A stretch of DNA of 64,000 nucleotides, taken from Gordoniibacillus chartarius (lineage in GTDB: Bacteria > Bacillota > Bacilli > Paenibacillales > NBRC-103111). Shown piece after piece: positions 57,705 to 64,000 of the stretch; positions within the stretch are counted from its first letter, which is position 1; every line of letters starts with the position of its first letter. Where the stretch lies: positions 78,909 to 142,908 of the forward strand of contig NZ_JBHLWN010000025.1 of the NCBI RefSeq assembly GCF_042432825.1, written 5' to 3'. Made by a program: the position numbers and the translations under genes. The notes below the pieces were generated by a model. That model did no database searches. It saw nothing but the letters and a program-made list of their open reading frames with translations, and was not told the DNA's origin.

Positions 57705-58667
57705 TTGACGGAAAACGCCCAGCTCATCAAGCTCAGTCTGCGCTCCCCTGCCGAAGGACAAGCGCTATTCGGACCGCAGGACAAGTTCCTGCGCCTTATC
57801 GAGAAGGAAACGAACGCCCGCATTTTTACCCGGGACGAAGAAGTGACGATCCAAGGCGACGCCGCCAGCATCAATTCGCTGCAGCAGCTGTTCCAAGTAT
57901 TGCTTGAGTTGATCCGGAATCAGTACAGCATATCGGAACGCGACGTCCTGTATGCGATCGAGCTGGCCAAGCAGATGAAGGCCGACCAGCTTCTCGACAT
58001 CCTTAAGGGTGAAATCGCGACAACGAATAAAGGGAAGCCGGTCCGGATCAAAACGATCGGACAGAAGCAATATATCTCTACGATTCGCAAGAAGGACATC
58101 GTATTCGGTATCGGACCGGCCGGCACGGGCAAGACGTACTTGGCCGTCGTACTGGCGGTTGTGGCGCTGAAGGAAGGTGCCGTCAAGCGGATTGTACTGA
58201 CGCGTCCCGCCGTTGAAGCCGGCGAGAGCCTGGGCTTCCTGCCGGGTGACCTCCAGGAAAAGGTTGACCCTTATTTGCGGCCATTGTATGATGCTCTTAA
58301 CGATATGCTCGGACCCGAGCAGGTCGCCAAAGCGCTCGAAAGAGGGCTGATCGAGATCGCTCCGCTCGCTTATATGCGCGGCAGGACGCTCGACGATTCG
58401 TTCATTATTCTCGATGAAGCCCAGAATACGACGCCGGAGCAGATGAAGATGTTCCTGACCCGTCTCGGCTTCGGCTCGAAGATGGTTATTACCGGCGACG
58501 TCACGCAGATTGACTTGCCGCGCGGGAAGACGTCGGGCCTCATCGAGGCGCAGCGCATTCTGAGCCGCATCGAAGAGATCGGTTTCGTCCAATTTTCCGA
58601 AACGGACGTCGTCCGTCACTCGCTCGTACAAAAAATCATTGTCGCCTACAACGAGGACCAGAACTAA
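57705..58667 (+). CDS. phoH: PhoH-family ATPase
   Basis: The 320-residue protein is a PhoH-like P-loop ATPase: Walker A GIGPAGTGKTYLAVV, LTRPAVEAGESLGFLPGDLQ, Walker B FIILDEAQNTTPEQMKMFLT and VITGDVTQIDLP. The N-terminal 110 residues form the usual KH-like extension. It may act in RNA metabolism. TTG start after GGAGATGGAGG. Operon order yqfD-phoH-pgpH is conserved. Confidence 0.95.
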   Translation: MTENAQLIKLSLRSPAEGQALFGPQDKFLRLIEKETNARIFTRDEEVTIQGDAASINSLQQLFQVLLELIRNQYSISERDVLYAIELAKQMKADQLLDILKGEIATTNKGKPVRIKTIGQKQYISTIRKKDIVFGIGPAGTGKTYLAVVLAVVALKEGAVKRIVLTRPAVEAGESLGFLPGDLQEKVDPYLRPLYDALNDMLGPEQVAKALERGLIEIAPLAYMRGRTLDDSFIILDEAQNTTPEQMKMFLTRLGFGSKMVITGDVTQIDLPRGKTSGLIEAQRILSRIEEIGFVQFSETDVVRHSLVQKIIVAYNEDQN

Positions 58668-58714
58668 AACCGCAAGAGTGACAGCATGTCCTCTGAGAGG
58701 ACGGAAACCTTGAG

Positions 58715-60922
58715 ATGAATAACGAGATTCGGTATCAGAACAAGACGATCCGCTACCGGCTTAACGGCTGGAAAACGAGCGCCGCCGTTCGTTTGCTGCT
58801 GTATGCGGCGCTGGCGGCGCTGCTGTCATTCGCTTTTTTTCCCAAGCTTGTGCCCCCGACGTACGATTTGAAGCCCGGCAGCATCGCCGACAAGACGATT
58901 TTGGCTCCGCGGCAAGAGGTGGATGCGGCTGCAACGCTGAGGGCCAAAGACGCCGCCGTTCAGCAGGTGCAGCCGGTGTATCAAGTCGTCGGGTTGAACA
59001 ACGAGGCGCTGGTCGACACGCTGTTCGATAAGCTGAATCAAATTAATGCGGACGCTGAAGTCAAGTTTGAGGACAAGGTCAGCATCTATCGGACGGTGCT
59101 GCCGCAGATTGTCGCCGATCATCATGCTCGCTCCGTCAAAACGTTCCGCAGCTCGGGCGCCTACTCCGACACGCTTCTCGAAGAGCTTGACCGCACGATT
59201 GCGGATCAGGCGTATCGAATACCGGAGGAGGCGTTCTTCAAGTTTCCGCGCCTGACGAAGGAAGATCTGGCCGCGATGCAGCCCGTCGCCAGGGATATTG
59301 TCACGAAGCTCATGTACGACGAGCTCCAGCAGGTGCAAAGCGCCAGAGCGAAGGTGGCCGAGCTCGTCTCGACCTCGAATTTGACGAAGGCGCTGTCGCG
59401 CGAGCTCGTTCAGGAAATCATTCGGGTATCGTTGTCGCCGAACAAATTCATCGATACGAGAGGAACCGAAGAAGCCCGCGTGAAAGCCCGGGAAGAGACG
59501 AAGCCCGTTTATGTCAATAAGGGCGACGTACTCGTGAAGCGCGGCGACTTGATCACGGAAGAGCTGTATAAGCGGCTTGAAGACATGGATTTGCTGAAGA
59601 CGCAATCCAATTACTGGCCGCAGCTCGGCCTCGTGCTGCTTTCCGGCATGATGGTCACATTCCTTTACATGTACCACCGCCGGACGAAGGCTCATATCCA
59701 TGATACCAATACGCAGCTGATCATGCTGGGCTTGATTTATGTCCTGAACATAGCCGTCATGAAAATTATCGCTTACGGCCAGACGGACATTCCGTATATC
59801 GGCTATTTGGCGCCGACGGCAATGGGCGCCATGCTGATCACGATTTTGTTCGACGGCACGCTGGCCTTCGGCTCAACCATCGTATTCGCCATTATCGCAA
59901 GCGTCATGTTCAACACCGACCCGGCGCTGATGTTCGATTTCCGGTACGGGCTGCTGACGCTCGTAGCCGGCTGGGCCGGCATCTTCACGATGCAGAAGGC
60001 GAGCCAGCGCTCCTCGATTCTGAAGGCGGGTATCGTCGTCGCCTTATTTTCGGCGCTGGCCATGCTGTCGCTGCTGCTGATGAACGATCATGTCGCCGAG
60101 AACGAGATTTTGCTTACGCTCGCTTACAGCTTTTCCGGCGGGCTGCTGACGGCTGTATTGGTTATCGGTTTAGTTCCGTTCTTCGAGGCGCTGTTCGGCA
60201 TCTTGTCGCCGCTCAAGCTGGTTGAGCTGTCCAACCCGAACCATCCGCTGCTGCGCAAGCTGCTGACGGAGACGCCGGGCACGTACCATCACAGCGTCAT
60301 GGTCGGCAACTTGTCGGAAGCCGCCGCCGAGGCGGTCGGAGCCAACGGCCTGCTCTGCCGTGTCGGTTCGTACTATCACGACATCGGGAAGACGAAGCGG
60401 CCAAGCTATTTTATCGAAAATCAAACGAACATCGAGAATCCGCACGACCGGATCGACCCGGCGCTCAGCAAATCGATCATCGTCGCTCATGCCCGCGACG
60501 GCGTTGAAATGCTGCGCGACTACAAGATGCCGAAGGCGATCTGCGACATCGCCGAGCAGCATCACGGCACGACGCTGCTGCATTATTTTTACCATAAGGC
60601 GAAGCAGCAGGCGGAAGGGGAAGGGCGCGAGGTCAAGGAAGAGGAATTCCGCTACCCCGGACCGAAGGCGCAGACGAAGGAAGCGGCTATCGTCGGCATC
60701 GCCGATTCCGTGGAGGCGGCCGTCCGGTCGCTGCGCAACCCGACCATGGAGCAGATCGATACGATGGTTCACAAAATCATCAAATCTCGTCTGGACGACG
60801 GACAGCTGAGCGATTGCGACTTGACGCTCAAGGAGCTGGATACGATTGCCAAGACTCTTAACGAGACGCTGCTCGGCATTTTCCACTCCCGTATCGAATA
60901 TCCGAATGAAGGAGCAAGCTAA
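58715..60922 (+). CDS. pgpH: 7TM-HD phosphodiesterase PgpH (YqfF), c-di-AMP hydrolase
   Basis: The 735-residue membrane protein has one N-terminal helix, an extracytoplasmic 7TMR-HDED domain (residues about 45-300), seven transmembrane helices (about 305-480), and a cytoplasmic HD domain: GTYHHSVMVGNLSEAAAEA, YYHDIGKTKRPSYFIENQ and HARDG. PgpH proteins hydrolyse c-di-AMP to pApA, linking osmotic and wall homeostasis. It is followed with no gap by ybeY. Confidence 0.95.
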   Translation: MNNEIRYQNKTIRYRLNGWKTSAAVRLLLYAALAALLSFAFFPKLVPPTYDLKPGSIADKTILAPRQEVDAAATLRAKDAAVQQVQPVYQVVGLNNEALVDTLFDKLNQINADAEVKFEDKVSIYRTVLPQIVADHHARSVKTFRSSGAYSDTLLEELDRTIADQAYRIPEEAFFKFPRLTKEDLAAMQPVARDIVTKLMYDELQQVQSARAKVAELVSTSNLTKALSRELVQEIIRVSLSPNKFIDTRGTEEARVKAREETKPVYVNKGDVLVKRGDLITEELYKRLEDMDLLKTQSNYWPQLGLVLLSGMMVTFLYMYHRRTKAHIHDTNTQLIMLGLIYVLNIAVMKIIAYGQTDIPYIGYLAPTAMGAMLITILFDGTLAFGSTIVFAIIASVMFNTDPALMFDFRYGLLTLVAGWAGIFTMQKASQRSSILKAGIVVALFSALAMLSLLLMNDHVAENEILLTLAYSFSGGLLTAVLVIGLVPFFEALFGILSPLKLVELSNPNHPLLRKLLTETPGTYHHSVMVGNLSEAAAEAVGANGLLCRVGSYYHDIGKTKRPSYFIENQTNIENPHDRIDPALSKSIIVAHARDGVEMLRDYKMPKAICDIAEQHHGTTLLHYFYHKAKQQAEGEGREVKEEEFRYPGPKAQTKEAAIVGIADSVEAAVRSLRNPTMEQIDTMVHKIIKSRLDDGQLSDCDLTLKELDTIAKTLNETLLGIFHSRIEYPNEGAS

Positions 60923-61474
60923 ATGACGTTGAAGCTGGAATGGAGCAACGAACAGTCGGTACACGAAATTCCGCCGGAATGGATCGTGCGGCTGAAGGAG
61001 CTGCTGAAGATCGCCGGCGAAGAAGAAGGAGTGACGGACGGCGAGGTTGCCTTGACGTTCGTCGACGACGAGCGCATCCACGAGTTGAACCGCGAATACC
61101 GGGGGATCGACAGACCGACGGACGTGCTGTCATTCGCGATGCGAGAAGCCGGTGAAGACGAAATCGCTATCATCTACGGAAGCGATGACGAGTATGAAGT
61201 CATCGAAGAGACGGTGGACGGCGCGGAGGTCGAGGACGGAGAAGACGGTGACGATGATAGCTTTAGCGAGCCGCTCGGCGACATTATCATTTCCGTGCCG
61301 AAGGCGTTCGCGCAGGCCGAGGAGTACGGCCATTCCCCGGAGCGGGAGCTGGGGTTCCTGTTCGTTCACGGCTTCCTGCACTTGATCGGCTACGATCATG
61401 GCAGCGAGGACGAGGAGAAGGAAATGTTCGGCAAGCAGGAAAATATTTTGAATAAGGCGGGGTTATCGCGTTGA
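60923..61474 (+). CDS. ybeY: Endoribonuclease YbeY
   Basis: YbeY is a zinc-dependent RNase for 16S rRNA maturation and ribosome quality control. The 183-residue protein has the three-His site HGFLHLIGYDHGSEDE and the N-terminal VALTFVDDERIHELNREYRG. It is about 25 residues longer than usual because of an acidic insert (residues about 80-113, with VIEETVDGAEVEDGEDGDDD) between the conserved LSFAMRE and GDIIISV. It starts at once after pgpH and overlaps dgkA. Confidence 0.94.
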   Translation: MTLKLEWSNEQSVHEIPPEWIVRLKELLKIAGEEEGVTDGEVALTFVDDERIHELNREYRGIDRPTDVLSFAMREAGEDEIAIIYGSDDEYEVIEETVDGAEVEDGEDGDDDSFSEPLGDIIISVPKAFAQAEEYGHSPERELGFLFVHGFLHLIGYDHGSEDEEKEMFGKQENILNKAGLSR

Positions 61475-62187
61475 ATGAGGACGGACGGTGGCGGCCCGGC
61501 AAATGGAAGCGCAGCTTAAGATACGCCTACGAGGGCATACAATATGCGTTGTCGACGCAGGCGAACATGAAGTTTCACTTCGTGGCCGCTTTCGCCGTTT
61601 TGCTGGCTGCACTGTTGGTCAAATTGAGCCGGACGGATATTTTGTTCCTGCTGCTGGCCGTCACGCTGATGATCGTTACCGAACTGATCAATACGGCGGT
61701 GGAGAAGGCCGTCGATTTGGCCATGCCGGACCGACATCCGCTCGCGAAGATCGCTAAAGACGTTGCCGCGGCTTCCGTGCTGGTGTCGGCGGTTTTTGCC
61801 GTCATCGTAGGGATGATCGTCTTCTATGAACCGATTGACCGGCTCATGTCCAATGTAAGGGAACAACGTTCGATGACGGCGGGGACGATATGGATCAGCC
61901 TGGCGCTCGTGCTGCTCTCCGTCGTGGTGACGGCGACCCGCTTCCGGAAACAGGGCCTCGCGTACCGGCCCAGCTTGTTTATGGCAGTGGCCGCCGCGGC
62001 GGCTACTATGATCGCTCTAGCAGCCAGCCCGACATGGATCGGGCTGCTTGCGTATTTGCTCGTCGCGATCATCGCAGTCGTGCTGTACGATAAGTCCGCC
62101 CGATCGGTGCCGGCCCTGCTGCTCGGCGGCTTGATCGGTCTCGGCATTGCGCTGCTCGCTGCGGCCCTGCTGCATATCGGTTTTTAA
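61471..62187 (+). CDS. dgkA: Diacylglycerol/undecaprenol kinase with extra C-terminal membrane domain
   Basis: Residues 1-120 are a DgkA-type kinase with three helices and the signature TELINTAVEKAVDLAM. Gram-positive members phosphorylate undecaprenol. Residues about 128-238 add three to four further hydrophobic helices (TAGTIWISLALVLLSVVVTA, LFMAVAAAAATMIALAASPT, LLLGGLIGLGIALLAAALL) not found in ordinary DgkA. TTG start overlaps the ybeY stop. Confidence 0.9.
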   Translation: MNEDGRWRPGKWKRSLRYAYEGIQYALSTQANMKFHFVAAFAVLLAALLVKLSRTDILFLLLAVTLMIVTELINTAVEKAVDLAMPDRHPLAKIAKDVAAASVLVSAVFAVIVGMIVFYEPIDRLMSNVREQRSMTAGTIWISLALVLLSVVVTATRFRKQGLAYRPSLFMAVAAAAATMIALAASPTWIGLLAYLLVAIIAVVLYDKSARSVPALLLGGLIGLGIALLAAALLHIGF

Positions 62188-62216
62188 ATTCATGAATGTC
62201 GGGAAGGATGAAGAGG

Positions 62217-62654
62217 ATGGCGACTTTCGATGTGAAGAAGCTGTTGGAGCATGCGCTGGAGGCTCGGCGCCGGGCGTATACGCCGTATTCGCATTTCCAG
62301 GTTGGAGCCGCATTGCTGGACGATTCGGGAGCCATCCACTTAGGATGCAACATTGAGAATGCGGCTTACGGTCCTACGAACTGTGCGGAAAGGACGGCGC
62401 TGTTTCGAGCCGTTGCCGACGGCCTCGCTCCACGGACGTTTCGGGCTATCGCCGTTATCGGCGACACCGAAGGTCCGATCTCGCCATGCGGCACATGCCG
62501 GCAAGTATTGGTCGAGCTGTGCGCGCCGGATATGCCGGTCTTTCTCGGCAACCTGAAAGGAGACGTGCAGGAGACGACGGTGTCGGCGCTGCTGCCGGGA
62601 GCATTTTCCTCCGTCGATTTGCAGTACGACTATCAGCACAAGCGCAAGAACTAA
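62217..62654 (+). CDS. cdd: Cytidine deaminase
   Basis: The 145-residue protein has the zinc motifs NCAERTALFRAV (His/Cys-Ala-Glu; Cys type) and PCGTCRQVLVEL, plus PYSHFQVGAALLDDSG and GCNIENAAYGPTNCAE, the tetrameric Cdd form. It converts cytidine and deoxycytidine to uridine forms, linking with deoC in nucleoside salvage. ATG 62217 is chosen over ATG 62208 by spacing to GAAGG. Confidence 0.95.
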   Translation: MATFDVKKLLEHALEARRRAYTPYSHFQVGAALLDDSGAIHLGCNIENAAYGPTNCAERTALFRAVADGLAPRTFRAIAVIGDTEGPISPCGTCRQVLVELCAPDMPVFLGNLKGDVQETTVSALLPGAFSSVDLQYDYQHKRKN

Positions 62655-62676
62655 CCGAAAGAAGGATCATGACGTT

Positions 62677-63582
62677 ATGACCCAATCCAAAAAGCCTTTC
62701 CGCTCGGGCTTCGTTGCCATAATCGGCCGCCCGAACGTCGGCAAATCGACCTTAATGAACCAGATGATCGGCCAGAAGGTCGCCATTATGTCGGATAAAC
62801 CGCAGACGACCCGGAACAAAATCCACGGTGTTTATACGACGGAGAACGCCCAGATCGTCTTCCTGGACACGCCCGGCATTCACAAGGCGAACTCGAAGCT
62901 CGGCGATTATATGATGAAATCCGCGCACAGCACCCTCAGCGAAGTCGATGCCGTGCTGTTCCTGATCGATGTCGTCGAAGGAATGGGGGGCGGCGACCGG
63001 TACATTATTTCCCAATTGAAAGATATCAAGACACCGGTCATTCTCGTGATGAACAAGATTGATCAGGTGCAGCCGGAGGCGCTGCTGCCGATCATTACGC
63101 AATACAAAGATTTGATGAGCTTCGCCGAAATCGTGCCGATCTCCGCCATCAACGGCAATAACGTGTCGACATTGCTGGAGCAAATTACGAAATATTTGCC
63201 GGAGGGGCCGCAGTATTATCCCGCCGACCAAATTACGGACCACCCCGAGCAGTTCGTTATCGCCGAGCTGATCCGCGAGAAGATCCTGCATTTGACCCGC
63301 GAAGAGGTGCCTCATTCCATCGCCGTACAGATTGAGGATATGCGCGTGCAGGAAAATGGGGTCGTTTATATCGGCGCCGTCATTTTCGTTGAGCGTGATT
63401 CCCAGAAGGGGATCATTATCGGGAAGAAGGGTGCGCTGCTGAAGGAAGTCGGCCAACTGGCCCGTAAAGACGTGGAGACGCTGCTCGGCTCGAAGACGTT
63501 CCTCGAGCTGTGGGTCAAGGTGAAGAAGGATTGGCGCAATCAGGACCGACTTCTGCACGAGCTGGGCTACCGCAACGACTGA
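62677..63582 (+). CDS. era: GTPase Era
   Basis: Era is an essential GTPase that helps assemble the 30S subunit. The 301-residue protein has G1 GRPNVGKSTLMN, G2 KPQTTRN, G3 DTPGIHK, G4 MNKIDQ and G5 SAING, then a KH domain with IIIGKKGALLKEVGQLARKD and LWVKVKKDWRNQDRLLHELG. Twenty-two bp after cdd, in the conserved operon. Confidence 0.97.
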   Translation: MTQSKKPFRSGFVAIIGRPNVGKSTLMNQMIGQKVAIMSDKPQTTRNKIHGVYTTENAQIVFLDTPGIHKANSKLGDYMMKSAHSTLSEVDAVLFLIDVVEGMGGGDRYIISQLKDIKTPVILVMNKIDQVQPEALLPIITQYKDLMSFAEIVPISAINGNNVSTLLEQITKYLPEGPQYYPADQITDHPEQFVIAELIREKILHLTREEVPHSIAVQIEDMRVQENGVVYIGAVIFVERDSQKGIIIGKKGALLKEVGQLARKDVETLLGSKTFLELWVKVKKDWRNQDRLLHELGYRND

Positions 63583-63740
63583 TGTTGTTTCAGGGTTGCG
63601 ATCCCTTATACCGGTCCGCAGCGCAGCACCTGCCTGAACAACACTTCCAGTCTTTCCTTCGAATAACAGGCCCGCTCCTAACTCATCCTAATCACGTAAG
63701 CTGCACAGTGACTTCAGGCCGCGTGAAAGGATGATCAGGG

Positions 63741-63860
63741 ATGAGGGACTTTTCGTGGAACGTATTCACCAAGACCGGAGATGTAGATGCTTATCTCTTG
63801 TATAAGCAGTCAGGCGAGGGTGAAAGTGCAGGTGCAGAGTCAAGCTTCGACCCGATTGAC
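63741..63860 (+). CDS. yqzL: YqzL-like small protein
   Basis: The first 33 codons read MRDFSWNVFTKTGDVDAYLL then YKQSGEGESAGAE, matching the small YqzL family that sits between era and recO in Bacillales. In the present frame it ends after FKLRPD (39 residues). One base shift at about 63840 instead reads an acidic tail SSFDPIDEAEDDADLII to a stop at 63894, which looks more like the family. So this copy may carry a one-base indel, or the short end may be real. AAAGG/AGGG lies upstream. Confidence 0.75.
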
Positions 63861-63912
63861 GAAGCCGAAGACGACGCAGATCTTATCATTTGATGAATAA
63901 AACGGTACAATG

Positions 63913-63946
63913 TAATTATGGGCTTCGGCTCATAATTATTTTTTTT
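63913..63946 (+). terminator. Terminator after yqzL
   Basis: TAATTATG pairs perfectly with CATAATTA over GGCTTCGGCT and is followed by an eight-base T-run. It closes the yqfC-to-yqzL operon. Confidence 0.92.
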
Positions 63947-63972
63947 GAATATCAAGTTGCCTCAGCAAATCC

Positions 63973-64000
63973 TTCACATGCGAACATTTGTTTGATATAT
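63973..64000 (+). promoter_or_regulatory. Possible promoter at window edge
   Basis: TTCACA, 17 bases, then TATAT cut by the window end. The next gene (recO by usual synteny) is outside the window. Confidence 0.4.

Overview
The window is a chromosomal segment of a GC-rich, endospore-forming Firmicute, most likely of the Paenibacillaceae. The evidence is Gram-positive ribosome-binding sites (AGGAGG type, often with TTG or GTG starts), a perfect CIRCE operator before hrcA-grpE-dnaK-dnaJ, the sporulation-linked yqfC-yqfD-phoH-pgpH-ybeY-dgkA-cdd-era order, AddAB instead of RecBCD, and intrinsic terminators throughout. No rRNA, CRISPR array, insertion sequence or prophage was seen. One tRNA gene (Gly, anticodon GCC) is present.

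Layout. 0-0.8 kb: a partial unknown gene, a VOC-fold protein and tRNA-Gly. 0.9-9.3 kb: hemW, a GNAT acetyltransferase, then the CIRCE-controlled heat-shock operon hrcA - archaeal-type (group III) chaperonin - grpE - dnaK - dnaJ. 9.4-10.9 kb: two small proteins and an alpha/beta hydrolase. 11.3-15.8 kb: a type II thioesterase, an EctB-like diaminobutyrate aminotransferase, a secreted lipase-like protein and an Sfp-type phosphopantetheinyl transferase, which look like tailoring and support genes for a nonribosomal peptide pathway whose synthetases are not here. 15.8-23.1 kb: housekeeping (prmA, M50 peptidase, rsmE, mtaB, deoC, a Na/Pi-type transporter, an RlmI-like rRNA methyltransferase). 23.2-27.6 kb: a Gly/Ser/Thr-rich surface protein with a WGxxGxxG-like C-terminus, a Crp/Fnr regulator, a MerR-methyltransferase fusion and a NudK-DUF4406 fusion.

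27.6-34.7 kb reads as a lower-GC accessory block: a decayed RibD/DHFR-like gene, a TetR regulator with a perfect palindrome beside it, an NmrA-type oxidoreductase, an ECF sigma/DUF4179 anti-sigma pair, an ECF-like remnant and a rifampin phosphotransferase (rph). 35-47.8 kb holds the double-strand-break set addB-addA-sbcD-sbcC, packed as one operon. AddA carries a 16-unit, 12-bp tandem repeat in its helicase-nuclease linker. 48-49.6 kb: a histidine kinase and an RsbR-N/STAS protein that are one gene split by a 16-bp tandem duplication. 49.6-52.1 kb: a TetR regulator fused in frame to an FAD oxidoreductase, a perfect 27-bp palindrome in front of it, and a small unknown protein. 52.2-54.2 kb: an ECF sigma factor translationally coupled to a membrane-anchored solute-binding protein that probably acts as its sensor/anti-sigma factor. 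54.3-63.9 kb: hit, rpsU-yqeY, a DUF2243 protein and the yqfC-to-yqzL operon.

The most notable items are the archaeal-like chaperonin inside the Hsp70 operon, the kinase-STAS gene broken by a revertible 16-bp duplication, the ECF/solute-binding-protein pair, and the TetR-FAD oxidoreductase fusion. Family names come from recognising motifs and were not checked against a database.
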